Part shown: positions 33,959 through 43,121 of the stretch, one piece after another | Layout of the letters: each line of letters starts with the position of its first letter | Position numbering within the stretch: position 1 is the first letter of the stretch | NCBI RefSeq assembly: GCF_005869855.1 | Contig: NZ_SZNH01000006.1 | Location: forward strand, 20,891-64,318 | Direction: 5' to 3' | From: Nostoc sp. PA-18-2419 | Lineage (GTDB): Bacteria > Cyanobacteriota > Cyanobacteriia > Cyanobacteriales > Nostocaceae | DNA length: 43,428 nt | Notes under the pieces: generated by a model | Seen by the model: the letters and a program-made list of their open reading frames with translations, nothing else | Databases searched by the model: none | What the model was told of the DNA's origin: nothing | Position numbers and translations under genes: made by a program

Positions 33959-35490
33959 CTAAAAAATGGTTCCGAATTGGAATAGCGGGTATATTTATCT
34001 TTTCACTTGCCTTACGGTTTTGGGGACTGGAGCGATTCAACACCCTGGTATTTGATGAAGTTTATTTTGCCAAATTTGGTAATAATTATCTCACGCATAC
34101 GCCATTTTTTAATGCTCATCCACCGCTGAGTCAATATATGATTGGTATCGGCATTTGGATTGGCAGTCACATTCCTTTTTGGCACGATACGGTAAATGGG
34201 TTGACAGGTTCATTACGATCGCCTTGGACTTATCGTTGGTTCAATGCCCTGACTGGCTCATTTGTTCCTGTAGTTGTGGCTGCGATCGCTTATCAATTAA
34301 GTTATCGTCACAGCTTTGCTTTACTTGCAGGTTTGTTCACAGCTTGTGATGGCATATTTCTTGTTGAATCTCGCTATGCTTTAAGTAATATTTATATTGT
34401 TATCTTTGGTTTATTAGGACAGTGGTTTTTATTATTGGCATTGGATAACCAAAATCGCCGACGTTCATTTTGGTTAGTTCTTGCTGGTATTAATTTTGGT
34501 GCCTCAGTTGCTACTAAATGGAATGGTTTATGGTTTCTTTTAGGTGCTTATCTCATTTGGATAACAGCATGGTTAATTCAGGGAATGCATTCTTTCCCTA
34601 ACCCAAAACTTCTTTTTAGATCCCCCTCTTTGAAGAAGACAGAGGAACAGGCGGATAAGTACTCAGGAGTTAGTACTTATTCTCCCTTATCTTCCCATCT
34701 CCCCATTACCCCATCCAGGACACCATTACAAAACCTAACTCAATTAAATATTTTCCAGATGTTCTTTTTTCTGGGAATAATTCCAGCTTTTATCTATAGT
34801 ATTATCTGGATTCCTCACCTTCAACTAGATAAAAGATATGGATTTATCGCAGTACATCAGCAAATTTTGAAGTTTCACTTGCATTTAGGTGGTAATAGTT
34901 CGGACGTGCATCCTTATTGTGCTGCTTGGTACAAATGGCCTTTGATGACTCGACCGATGGCATATTATTATCAAACGGCCGAAAGTATCAACGAACCAAT
35001 ACCTGTTATGGGGCCGCCTTTGCCTGCTGGTGCTGGACAAGTTATTTATGATGTTCATGCAATGGGCAATCCATTTTTATGGTGGTTTGGTATGGCTGCC
35101 ATGTTGTTTTTAGTTGGAATGTTGGTGTCGCAAGTTGTGATTGCTTGGGTGAAGGAAAAGCGTTTTTCTGTACCTGCAACCGTTGGTGTTGATACTTGGA
35201 TTGCTTTATATATAGTGATAAATTATGCCGCTAATCTATTACCTTGGATAAAGGTAACGAGATGCGTTTTTATCTACCATTATATGTGTGCAGTGATATT
35301 TGTATTTATAGCGCTCGCTTGGTTTGTTGACCAGTGTCTTCGCAGTTATTATCAACAACTCCGGGCTTTAGGCGTCACCATCACCTTTATCATCTTAGTA
35401 GCTTTTATTTTCTGGATGCCCGTTTATTTAGGTTTACCCCTCTCCCCTCACGATTACAAATTGCGGATGTGGTTTAACTCTTGGATTTAG
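33955..35490 (+). CDS. PMT-family (GT39) polyprenyl-phosphate-sugar-dependent glycosyltransferase
   Basis: A 511-residue membrane protein with about ten hydrophobic helices. After the first helix comes the catalytic acidic motif of protein O-mannosyltransferases, VFDEVYFAKF (about 31-40), and then NAHPPLSQYMIG. It would use a lipid-phosphate sugar on the outer face of the membrane to modify proteins or lipids. Residues about 215-260 form a polar, proline/serine-rich loop (KKTEEQADKYSGVSTYSPLS) whose DNA looks like repeat sequence inserted in frame. The start codon lies in a TGACAAA tandem repeat and has no Shine-Dalgarno sequence. Substrate unknown. Confidence 0.85.
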   Translation: MTKKWFRIGIAGIFIFSLALRFWGLERFNTLVFDEVYFAKFGNNYLTHTPFFNAHPPLSQYMIGIGIWIGSHIPFWHDTVNGLTGSLRSPWTYRWFNALTGSFVPVVVAAIAYQLSYRHSFALLAGLFTACDGIFLVESRYALSNIYIVIFGLLGQWFLLLALDNQNRRRSFWLVLAGINFGASVATKWNGLWFLLGAYLIWITAWLIQGMHSFPNPKLLFRSPSLKKTEEQADKYSGVSTYSPLSSHLPITPSRTPLQNLTQLNIFQMFFFLGIIPAFIYSIIWIPHLQLDKRYGFIAVHQQILKFHLHLGGNSSDVHPYCAAWYKWPLMTRPMAYYYQTAESINEPIPVMGPPLPAGAGQVIYDVHAMGNPFLWWFGMAAMLFLVGMLVSQVVIAWVKEKRFSVPATVGVDTWIALYIVINYAANLLPWIKVTRCVFIYHYMCAVIFVFIALAWFVDQCLRSYYQQLRALGVTITFIILVAFIFWMPVYLGLPLSPHDYKLRMWFNSWI

Positions 35491-35565
35491 CTCACATAAA
35501 ATAGTTACTAAATAGTAACTTTTTTGAAAATTACTCCACAATTCCTAATTCACCAGAGTAAAGCT

Positions 35566-36363
35566 ATGAATTCTCCGTTTCCCGGAATAAATCCTTATTT
35601 AGAAAATCCTGTGTTTTGGGCAGAAGTGCATCATCGATTGATTACAGCCATAGCAGATAGTATTGAAGAAAATATTCCGCCAGAATATCGAGTTGCAATT
35701 GAACAACGTACTTATTTAAGTGATGAATCCGATTCTGTACTAGTTGGGATACCTGATGTTTCCGTTTTTACTAAACAATCATCTCACCAAGATTCAGCAG
35801 CTATTAGCGAAACATCAATTTCAGATGGTGTCACAGTTATGATACCATTACCAGAACATATTACAGAAAATTATTTAGAAATTAGAGAAGTTTCTACAGG
35901 TTTTGTAGTTACTTGCATCGAAGTTTTATCTCCTAAAAATAAACGTTCTGGGGAAGGGAGAAAAGCCTATGAACTCAAACGCAAACAAGTCTTAGCTAGT
36001 CTTTCTAACTTGGTTGAAATTGATTTTCTTAGAAGTGGAAAACCAATGTTAGTTTTAGGAGAATTTGCGGTGACAGATTATCAAATTATTGTTAGTAGAA
36101 GTATTACACGTCCTCAGGCTAAGTTATACGGTTTTAGTATCAGAGAAGCAATTCCTGTATTTCCATTACCTTTGCAGTCAGAAGATGAAGAACCAATTTT
36201 AGATTTGCAGTCTTTATATAATAGTATATATAATCGTGCCAGATATTATTTAGCGATTGATTATAATCAAGAACCAGTACCAGCTTTAAAACCAGAAGAT
36301 GCCCTATGGTCTGATACGCTTTTACGCCAAAAAGGGTTAAGGACTAAGCTGTTACATATTTAA
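35566..36363 (+). CDS. DUF4058 family protein
   Basis: A 265-residue member of a family common in cyanobacteria and planctomycetes. It begins with the signature MNSPFPGINPYLENPVFWAE, then HHRLITAIADSIEENIPPEYR, VTCIEVLSPKNKRSGEGRKAYELKR-type residues (about 120-145) and ends near DALWSDTLLRQKGLR. The ECLSPxNK core recalls nuclease-like folds of the Uma2/PD-(D/E)XK kind, but no function is established. ATG 35566 is chosen because it gives the conserved N-terminus; a TTG at 35524 would add 14 unrelated residues. It stands alone, 75 bases after the PMT gene. Confidence 0.88.
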   Translation: MNSPFPGINPYLENPVFWAEVHHRLITAIADSIEENIPPEYRVAIEQRTYLSDESDSVLVGIPDVSVFTKQSSHQDSAAISETSISDGVTVMIPLPEHITENYLEIREVSTGFVVTCIEVLSPKNKRSGEGRKAYELKRKQVLASLSNLVEIDFLRSGKPMLVLGEFAVTDYQIIVSRSITRPQAKLYGFSIREAIPVFPLPLQSEDEEPILDLQSLYNSIYNRARYYLAIDYNQEPVPALKPEDALWSDTLLRQKGLRTKLLHI

Positions 36364-37240
36364 ATTACACTGTAACTAATGTTTGTGCAGTGTCTTTGTT
36401 AAGAAAAGGCTGTTCTTTGTGTTTTTATAGACATTGATTAATAACGTGTTGGCATACTCGGTCATTTGATAGGCGATCGCATTTCAAATTACCAATGTAG
36501 AAACAGGCTTAAATCGAGTTTTGGGTAATTAAGCGAATAACTATGAGATGAAAGTTTGTTACAGCATATTTTGGCCAATTTACTTAACAATGCTATTAAG
36601 TAGAAGGTGTCAAAAAATAAAACTATGTTAAGAAAAATTAAATAGGCTTAAACCCTCTCCCCTCCTGCATTCCGTCTCCTGCCTCTTGCCCAATCTCAAC
36701 CATAAAATATTTACACTGACCTACTTAAGTATTCATTACCAAGCGGTATGGTGCGCTTTGAAATAATTAGGCAGAAAAAAGCGGTAATTTTCTGAGTTTA
36801 AAACTGGGGAACTGTCATTTCTCAAGAAAATTAAAAGCGACTGTTTGAGCATTGGATTGAAAACCGCTCTCAAAGGGATTTTTATCCGTGCTAATAGCGA
36901 TCCCGCCACAACTCCTTTTTTCTCTGTTTACCAGAATTTTATTTATCTTTACAAAAAGTTTATTAAAGTTGAGCGGCCATTTTCGGAATTTATCAATCTG
37001 ATTTGTAGCTTAATCTAGACTTCAAAAAGCAACAACCAAACTTGGTTGTCAAAAATATCACTGGATGATCTGAATTTTCTTGCATAAAAGAAAAAGAAAA
37101 CAGTGATAAGTATTACATATAGGAAGTGAATCACCTTTCACAATTTTCTAGTTATTTCTACTAATTTTTAGAGATGACTGCCAAGATATGCATCAAGCAT
37201 AAGGTATTCGTGTGTCTACAAACCGATTTATTTTACATAT
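36364..37240. other. 877-base gene-free region upstream of the peptide-export operon
   Basis: No supported gene was found on either strand. It contains one GCGATCGC site, a CTCCCCTCCTGC...CTCCTGCCTC stretch like Nostoc intergenic repeats (about 36655-36690), and a short hairpin at 37032-37049. The promoter of the export operon should lie in the last few hundred bases. Confidence 0.5.
37032..37049. promoter_or_regulatory. Short inverted repeat, possible operator
   Basis: ACAACCAA (37032-37039) and TTGGTTGT (37042-37049) are perfect complements separated by two bases, about 190 bases upstream of the DNA-binding protein gene. Symmetry of this size suits a dimeric regulator, but no site of this type is known to me. 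Confidence 0.3.
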
Positions 37241-37960
37241 ATGTCTGACTGTGAAACGAAACTTGAAACAAAATATACGAGTGAAACTAACAGTAAATAT
37301 TTAACATCATTCCAACGAAAATTACTGTTAGTAAATTTAGAGAAAAGTTTACCGGAGTCTTACCAACAACGTATTGAAATCATGTTGTTGGCAGATGAGG
37401 GAAAAACTCAAACCCAGATTTGTCAAATTTTAGGGTGTTGTCCAGCAACAGCAAGGCATTGGACGCACATAGCCAAGATGGGGATGGCGCATCAATGGCA
37501 AGATTGTCCAATTGGTCGTCCCAAAGCAGTGAATGACGAGTATTTGGAACGTTTAAAAGAATTAGTTAATAGTAGTCCCCGCGATCATGGCTATTCTTTT
37601 CGGCGGTGGACAGCAAATTGGTTAGGGAAACACCTGGCAAAAGAATTTGGAGTTGAGGTAAGCGATCGCCATCTCAAGCGACTACTCAAACAGATGGGAT
37701 TATCTACACGACCAAAAGCTAACAATTCTCAAGCAAATAGTAACGAACAGGCTAAAAATTCCAAAATATTGATTAGTGACCTTAAATCAGCAAATATTCC
37801 AGATAATTCGGAACTATTACCTATTAACTTCACAAACTTAGCCAAATCAGAGATTTATGGTACACAATCTATCGAATCAGTTGTCCCTCCAACAACTCAA
37901 CAATATTCTGGGGTATTCCATTCCAACAGAGGAATATCAACAATGTTTTCCACAATTTAA
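37241..37960 (+). CDS. Helix-turn-helix protein related to IS630 transposase DNA-binding domains
   Basis: A 239-residue protein. Residues about 35-75 form the first HTH (RIEIMLLADEGKTQTQIC, then ILGCCPATARHW); residues 90-160 form the winged-helix seen in IS630-type transposases (GYSFRRWTANWLGKHL, EFGVEVSDRHLKRLLKQMG). The DDE catalytic domain is absent; instead an Asn/Ser-rich tail of about 80 residues follows. Its last 104 bases overlap the start of the ABC exporter in another frame. It is probably a DNA-binding regulator recruited from a transposase and tied to the export operon; an alternative is an old transposase fragment. The long tail overlapping a conserved gene argues for retention. 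Confidence 0.7.
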   Translation: MSDCETKLETKYTSETNSKYLTSFQRKLLLVNLEKSLPESYQQRIEIMLLADEGKTQTQICQILGCCPATARHWTHIAKMGMAHQWQDCPIGRPKAVNDEYLERLKELVNSSPRDHGYSFRRWTANWLGKHLAKEFGVEVSDRHLKRLLKQMGLSTRPKANNSQANSNEQAKNSKILISDLKSANIPDNSELLPINFTNLAKSEIYGTQSIESVVPPTTQQYSGVFHSNRGISTMFSTI

Positions 37961-40580
37961 AGAAAGTAACCCCAAAGTCGGTAAGTTTTGGCAAGCAACT
38001 GATGCTGAACCAGGTATACATATTGCGATCGCTGGCAAGGCAAGATTGCTTGATAGTGCCGATGAGTTAATCGCTACTGTAGAGACGGGACAATCGTTTG
38101 GGGAATCTACCTTGTTCCCAGATGCAAAATTTCCGCCCTATAGTGCTAGGGCTTCGGTAAATTTGCAACTATGCTTTATTCCGAGTCAGGTGTTGTCATC
38201 ATTGATGGCTAAATATCCTCAAATTCGGGAAAATTTGTGGGCTAGGGCAATAGCCCTGACTCCCCAAGAGGAATTAGCTAACTCTACTGCGAACACAGTT
38301 GAGTCAAGTACAGTTTATAAAACAGATATTTTGTCACAACCAGAGGATTTGCCGTATGGGAAGAAGATAAGCAAAGCCTATTTTCCCAATCCCACTCAGC
38401 AAGTTGGGCATTTATGGCAACGAGTAACGCGGCGCTATCCGTTTTTTGCCCAACAGAGTGCATCAGACTGCGGCGCAGCTTGTTTAGTAATGGTGTCTCG
38501 CTATTGGGGGAAACGCTTTAGTGTCAATCGCTTGCGGGATATTGCCAATGTAGACCGTAATGGTGCATCTTTGCGGGGACTATTGACAGCAGCCGAAAGT
38601 CTCGGCTTTGCCACACGACCTGTAAAAGCTGGTTTGAAGCAATTGGCAAAACAAAGCTTGCCAGTCATTGCACATTGGGAAGGCAAACATTACATTGTTG
38701 TCTACGAGGTTACCCCTAAATATGTGATTGTAGCCGACCCAGCGATCGGTCAACGCACCCTCAGCCACGCTGAATTTAAAGCTAACTGGACTGGTTATGC
38801 ATTGCTGCTGCAACCGACAGCCATGCTTAAAGAGACTCCAGAGAGTTCTACACCCTTTTGGCAATTCTTTGAGTTGATGAAGCCTCACGCTTTAGTGATG
38901 CTGGAGGTGTTTATTGCCTCAGTATTTATCCAGATATTTGGACTTGTGACCCCCTTATTCACCCAGTTAATTTTAGACCGGGTGGTGGTGCAGCGATCGG
39001 AACTGACCTTAACAGCGGTAGGGATAGGGTTGCTGATGTTTAACCTGTTTCGAGTAGCGATGACAGGCTTGCGCCAATATCTCCTAGACCACACAGCCAA
39101 TCGGATCGACTTGGCACTAATTGTAGGGTTTATTCGCCATACCCTACGGCTGCCCTTGAGTTTTTTTGAGTCCCGTTACGTGGGAGATATTATCTCTCGC
39201 GTCCAAGAAAATCGTAAAATTCAACGCTTTCTTTCTGGTGAAGCATTGTCAATCCTGCTCGATTTACTCACCGTCTTTATCTATGTGGGATTAATGTTTT
39301 GGTACAGTTGGAAAATGGCGTTACTGGTATTGTTAATTATTCCGCCTTTTGCCTTACTGGCATTGATTGCCACACCTTTTTTACAAAAAATTTCTCGGGA
39401 AATATTTAATGCTGTTTCTCAAGAAGGTAGTTATCTAATTGAAGCCCTAACAGGTGTGCGGACAGTCAAAGCTACAGCAGTGGAACAAACAGTGCGTTGG
39501 CATTGGGAGGAATTATTAAATAAAGAAGTAAAAACTAATTTTTCTGGACAAGTTATTAGCAATTGGCTGCAAATTTTCAGTAACACAATTCAAGCACTAA
39601 TTACTACAGCTTTGCTCTGGTTCGGTGCATACCAAGTAATACATAACCAATTAACTATTGGACAACTAGTGGCATTTAATATGTTACTAGGGAATATTAT
39701 TACGCCCTTTCAACGCTTAACTGTATTGTGGAATCAATTTCAAGAAGTCGTGATAGCGATGGAACGTATTAATGATGTATTAGATGCCGAACCAGAAGAA
39801 GATTTACATCACCAACCACGGCAAAATTTACCAAAAATTCAAGGTAATATTCGCTTTGAAAAAGTTACTTTTCGTTATCACCCAGAAAGTGAGATGAATA
39901 TCTTAGAAAATCTCAGCTTTGAAGTAAGACCGGGGCAAATGGTGGCACTGGTGGGGCGTAGTGGTTCTGGGAAAACTACCATTTCTAAGTTGGTTTTAGG
40001 GTTGTATCCTCCGACAGATGGGAAAATTTTAATTGATGGACAAGATATTACCAGCATTTCCTTAAGTTCCTTACGCCAGCAAGTAGGGGTAGTTGACCAA
40101 GATACCTTTTTATTTGGGGGCACAATTCGAGATAATATTAGCTTAGGGCATCCTGGGGCTGCTTTAGAAGAGGTAATCCAAGCAGCAAAACTAGCAGGTG
40201 CTGATGAATTTATTAAAAAATTACCAATGGGGTATGAAACCCAAATTGGTGAAGGTGGAGGATTATTATCTGGTGGACAAAGACAGAGGATAGCTATTGC
40301 CAGGGCTTTATTAGGTAATCCTCAATTATTGGTTTTAGATGAAGCAACTTCCCATCTCGACACCGAATCAGAGAGGATTATTCAGCAAAATTTCAATACA
40401 ATTCTTCGGGGAAGAACCACTTTGGTAATTGCCCATCGTCTTTCAACGATCCGAAATGCCGATTTAATTTTAGTACTAGACAGAGGCGTTTTAATTGAGA
40501 GTGGAAATCATGAAGAATTGATGGCGAAACGAGGACATTATTTCTATCTCAATCAACAGCAGCTACAGGTGGCAGCGTAA
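37857..40580 (+). CDS. C39-peptidase-containing ABC exporter for double-glycine peptides
   Basis: A 907-residue exporter of four parts. Residues about 1-150 resemble a cyclic-nucleotide-binding fold (IAIAGKARLLDS, VETGQSFGESTLF) without a clear ligand-binding arginine. The C39 peptidase follows, with catalytic Cys205 in SASDCGAAC, His in GKHYIVVYEV and Asp in VADPAIG. Then come a six-helix membrane domain (about 325-610) and a nucleotide-binding domain: Walker A GRSGSGKTT (about 700), LLSGGQRQR (about 804), VLDEATSHLD (about 823) and AHRLS. It would cut leaders after Gly-Gly and export the cores with the HlyD adaptor. The domain order is like HetC, but hetP is not adjacent and the operon differs. 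Confidence 0.92.
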   Translation: MVHNLSNQLSLQQLNNILGYSIPTEEYQQCFPQFKESNPKVGKFWQATDAEPGIHIAIAGKARLLDSADELIATVETGQSFGESTLFPDAKFPPYSARASVNLQLCFIPSQVLSSLMAKYPQIRENLWARAIALTPQEELANSTANTVESSTVYKTDILSQPEDLPYGKKISKAYFPNPTQQVGHLWQRVTRRYPFFAQQSASDCGAACLVMVSRYWGKRFSVNRLRDIANVDRNGASLRGLLTAAESLGFATRPVKAGLKQLAKQSLPVIAHWEGKHYIVVYEVTPKYVIVADPAIGQRTLSHAEFKANWTGYALLLQPTAMLKETPESSTPFWQFFELMKPHALVMLEVFIASVFIQIFGLVTPLFTQLILDRVVVQRSELTLTAVGIGLLMFNLFRVAMTGLRQYLLDHTANRIDLALIVGFIRHTLRLPLSFFESRYVGDIISRVQENRKIQRFLSGEALSILLDLLTVFIYVGLMFWYSWKMALLVLLIIPPFALLALIATPFLQKISREIFNAVSQEGSYLIEALTGVRTVKATAVEQTVRWHWEELLNKEVKTNFSGQVISNWLQIFSNTIQALITTALLWFGAYQVIHNQLTIGQLVAFNMLLGNIITPFQRLTVLWNQFQEVVIAMERINDVLDAEPEEDLHHQPRQNLPKIQGNIRFEKVTFRYHPESEMNILENLSFEVRPGQMVALVGRSGSGKTTISKLVLGLYPPTDGKILIDGQDITSISLSSLRQQVGVVDQDTFLFGGTIRDNISLGHPGAALEEVIQAAKLAGADEFIKKLPMGYETQIGEGGGLLSGGQRQRIAIARALLGNPQLLVLDEATSHLDTESERIIQQNFNTILRGRTTLVIAHRLSTIRNADLILVLDRGVLIESGNHEELMAKRGHYFYLNQQQLQVAA

Positions 40581-40653
40581 GCTTAAAAATATAAAAAATA
40601 TAATTAATTATTAATAGATTATCCACCTTTTAAAATCTGTATCGAGAACAATT

Positions 40654-42180
40654 ATGCCAGATACTATATTGAATGGACGAGTGACTAACTCAGTACCAGC
40701 AGAAATATTTGAGCAAGAAATATTAGCTCCACAAACATCATTCAGAGCAACTGATGATTGGTCTGAAATTACCAAGGAATCGCTTGACAGCTTTCCCCAG
40801 GTTTGGACAAGAGGATTACTATATTTTTTAATGATATTTGTCTCTATAGTTTTACCTTGGACAATGCTATCTAAGGTCGATGAAACTGGTACAGCAAGAG
40901 GGCGAACCGAGCCTAAAGAAAAAACAATTAAACTTGATGCTGCTGTAGGAGGAACTGTTGCCCAAATTAGAGTTAAAGAAGGTGATACTGTAAGGGCTGG
41001 GCAGACTTTATTGGTGCTAGAATCAGAACTTGTAAAATCAGATTTGCAGCAGGCGCAGGATAAATTAGAGGGACAATTAAATAGACTTGCTCAATTAAAT
41101 GCTTCTAAAAATCAATTATTTGTATCTTTAGCAACTCAACAGCAACAAAATCAATCTCAACAATTAGAAAAACAGACACAAATCGACCAAGCACGCCAAA
41201 ATTTGGATGCGTTGAAGAATGCCTATGAATTACAAAAAGATGAAAAATTAGCTCAAGTTAATCAGGCACGGCAAACTCTGGAACATAGTCGAACTACTAC
41301 TAAGTTAGTTGAGAGTAGTTTGATAAGTACTCAGCGGGAAGTTGAACGCTATAGCAAGCTAAAACAAGAAGGAGTTGTTCCAGAAATTAATGTTGTAGAA
41401 AAAGAAGACATAGCTAAAGAAAAACAAAAAATATATGAACAAAGTAAATCAGATATTGAACAAGCAAAATTAACTTTAGCAGAACAAAAAAGTAGTTACG
41501 AGCGTAGTATTCGCCAAACTAATGCAGATATTGAACAGGCTAAATTACGACTAAAAGAACAAGAAAGAAGTTATGAAACTTTGACTCGTTCTAATCAGCT
41601 AGCTGTGCTAAAAATTGCAGAGCAGCAAAAAAGCCTGGAAACTGACATTACTTCATTACAATCAGAAATTGCTCAAAATAAAAGGCAAATTTTATCATTA
41701 AGATTCCAATTAGGGCAACGAGAAATCAGAGCTACTAGTAGTGGAACACTATTTCATTTACCCATTGAAAAAGCTGGTTCTGTTGTGCAGTCTGGGACAA
41801 TGGTGGCGGAGATTGCATCTCTAAATTCACCTTTAATTATTCGGGCGCAAATGGCAACCACAGAAAGTGGTTCTTTGCGGACAGGATTACCAGTCAAAAT
41901 AAAATTTGATGCATATCCATTTCAAGATTATGGAGTTGTATCAGGTGAATTAATTAAAATTTCTCCTACTACTACAGAAATAGATACACCTAATGGAAAA
42001 GTGGCAGCTTATAACTTAGACATTTCTCTAAAACAGAATTGTATTCCGTCTGCAAATAAATGTATTCCCTTGCGTCCTGGAGATACAGCAACAGCTGAGG
42101 TGATTGTGCGCCAGCGCCGAATTATTGATTTTCTACTCGATCCGTTTAAAAAGTTGCAGCAGGGAGGTGTTAAATTGTAA
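40654..42180 (+). CDS. HlyD-family membrane-fusion adaptor protein
   Basis: A 508-residue periplasmic adaptor. A short cytoplasmic tail of about 50 residues precedes one membrane helix (54-72, GLLYFLMIFVSIVLPWTML). Then comes half of a lipoyl domain (VGGTVAQIRVKEGDTVRAGQTLLVLESE), a long Gln/Glu/Lys-rich coiled coil (about 125-345), the second lipoyl half with ATSSGTLFHLPIEKAGSVVQSG, and a beta-barrel region. It bridges the exporter to an outer-membrane TolC-like channel, which is not encoded here. Starting 73 bases after the ABC gene, it belongs to the same operon. Two Cys in KQNCIPSANKCIP could form a disulfide in the periplasm. Confidence 0.92.
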   Translation: MPDTILNGRVTNSVPAEIFEQEILAPQTSFRATDDWSEITKESLDSFPQVWTRGLLYFLMIFVSIVLPWTMLSKVDETGTARGRTEPKEKTIKLDAAVGGTVAQIRVKEGDTVRAGQTLLVLESELVKSDLQQAQDKLEGQLNRLAQLNASKNQLFVSLATQQQQNQSQQLEKQTQIDQARQNLDALKNAYELQKDEKLAQVNQARQTLEHSRTTTKLVESSLISTQREVERYSKLKQEGVVPEINVVEKEDIAKEKQKIYEQSKSDIEQAKLTLAEQKSSYERSIRQTNADIEQAKLRLKEQERSYETLTRSNQLAVLKIAEQQKSLETDITSLQSEIAQNKRQILSLRFQLGQREIRATSSGTLFHLPIEKAGSVVQSGTMVAEIASLNSPLIIRAQMATTESGSLRTGLPVKIKFDAYPFQDYGVVSGELIKISPTTTEIDTPNGKVAAYNLDISLKQNCIPSANKCIPLRPGDTATAEVIVRQRRIIDFLLDPFKKLQQGGVKL

Positions 42181-42261
42181 GGATTTTACATTACTTTTAC
42201 ATTTTTCAATTTCACCACCCACGCCCATTAATTTTGTTTAGCTAATTTCAGGAAAAATCTT

Positions 42262-42996
42262 ATGTCACAATCTATCACTATTACCAATGAAGATATTCTT
42301 AATCAAGTCAAGCTATCCTGTAAAACTCCTGAGCTTGTTGAACAGATTGCTAACCGCAAGGTTATTACATTTGCTGCTGAAGAAGCTGGCATTAAAGTAG
42401 AGACAGAAGAATTACAAAAAGCAGCAGATTTATTACGGGTAATGAATAAACTCACCAGTGCTGATGAGACATGGAAGTGGTTAGAAAAACACGGTTTATC
42501 CTTAGATGATTTTGAGGAAATGGTCTATCACGGTATACTTGTGAGCAAATTAAGCCAACATCTGTTTTCAGAGAAAATTGAACCTTATTTTTTTGAACAT
42601 CAGCTAGAATTTGCTGGCGTAGTTATGTATGAGGCAGTCTTAGATGATGAAGATTTGGCGCTAGAACTTTTCTACGCTATTCAGGAAGGTGAGATGAGTT
42701 TTTATGATGTTGCTCACAAATACATCCAGGATATTGAGTTACGCCGAAAATCTGGATATCTGGGGTTAGTTCACCGTAAGGATTTGAAGCCGGAAATTTC
42801 TGCTGCTATTTTTGCAGCTAAGCCACCACAGCTTCTCAAACCCATTGTGACATCTAAGGGCATACACTTGATTTTAGTAGAGGAACTAATTCAACCAGAA
42901 TTAAACGAAAAACTCCGCACAAATATAATTTCAGATTTATTCATAGAGTGGCTCAAACAACAGGTTGAAAAATCTGAAGTAATTCAAACCTTTTAG
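42262..42996 (+). CDS. PpiC/SurA-like peptidylprolyl isomerase domain protein
   Basis: A 244-residue protein with a SurA-like helical N-terminus (ITNEDILNQVKLSCKTPELVEQIANRK, split over about 7-33; AADLLRVMNKLTSADETWKWLEKHGLSLDDFEEMV over about 55-95) and a C-terminal parvulin-like domain: SFYDVAHKYIQDIELRRKSGYLGLVHRKDL and KPIVTSKGIHLILVEEL. No signal peptide is present, so it should act in the cytoplasm, perhaps keeping precursors unfolded or handing them to the exporter. Cyanobacterial C39-exporter operons often carry such a gene. Several parvulin active-site residues are hard to recognise, so it may be a chaperone rather than an active isomerase. Confidence 0.8.
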   Translation: MSQSITITNEDILNQVKLSCKTPELVEQIANRKVITFAAEEAGIKVETEELQKAADLLRVMNKLTSADETWKWLEKHGLSLDDFEEMVYHGILVSKLSQHLFSEKIEPYFFEHQLEFAGVVMYEAVLDDEDLALELFYAIQEGEMSFYDVAHKYIQDIELRRKSGYLGLVHRKDLKPEISAAIFAAKPPQLLKPIVTSKGIHLILVEELIQPELNEKLRTNIISDLFIEWLKQQVEKSEVIQTF

Positions 42997-43051
42997 ATAT
43001 ATAGCTATTTCTCTCTCAAATTGACTATCGAAATGATTTTTATCTGCTAAA

Positions 43052-43089
43052 AAAATACCTGCATCTGAATTTTATGATGTAGGTATTTT
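43052..43089. terminator. Bidirectional terminator between convergent genes
   Basis: AAAATACCTGCATC (43052-43065) pairs with GATGTAGGTATTTT (43076-43089), one G-U pair, 10-base loop. The A-run on one side and T-run on the other make it work for both the export operon on + and the peptide gene on -. Confidence 0.75.
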
Positions 43090-43121
43090 GACTTTAAACT
43101 CTTAAAATAATCAATTAATTT

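Noticed and set aside
36740..36856. 38-codon frame on - in the long gap
   Set aside because: No ribosome binding site, no recognisable motif and no neighbouring partner; consistent with chance.
37857..37960. Programmed frameshift joining the HTH protein and the exporter
   Set aside because: No slippery heptamer was seen in the overlap and the exporter has its own ATG.
37857..40580. Exporter as HetC
   Set aside because: Domain order is similar, but no hetP follows; instead HlyD, a PpiC-like gene and double-glycine peptides do, as in bacteriocin export.
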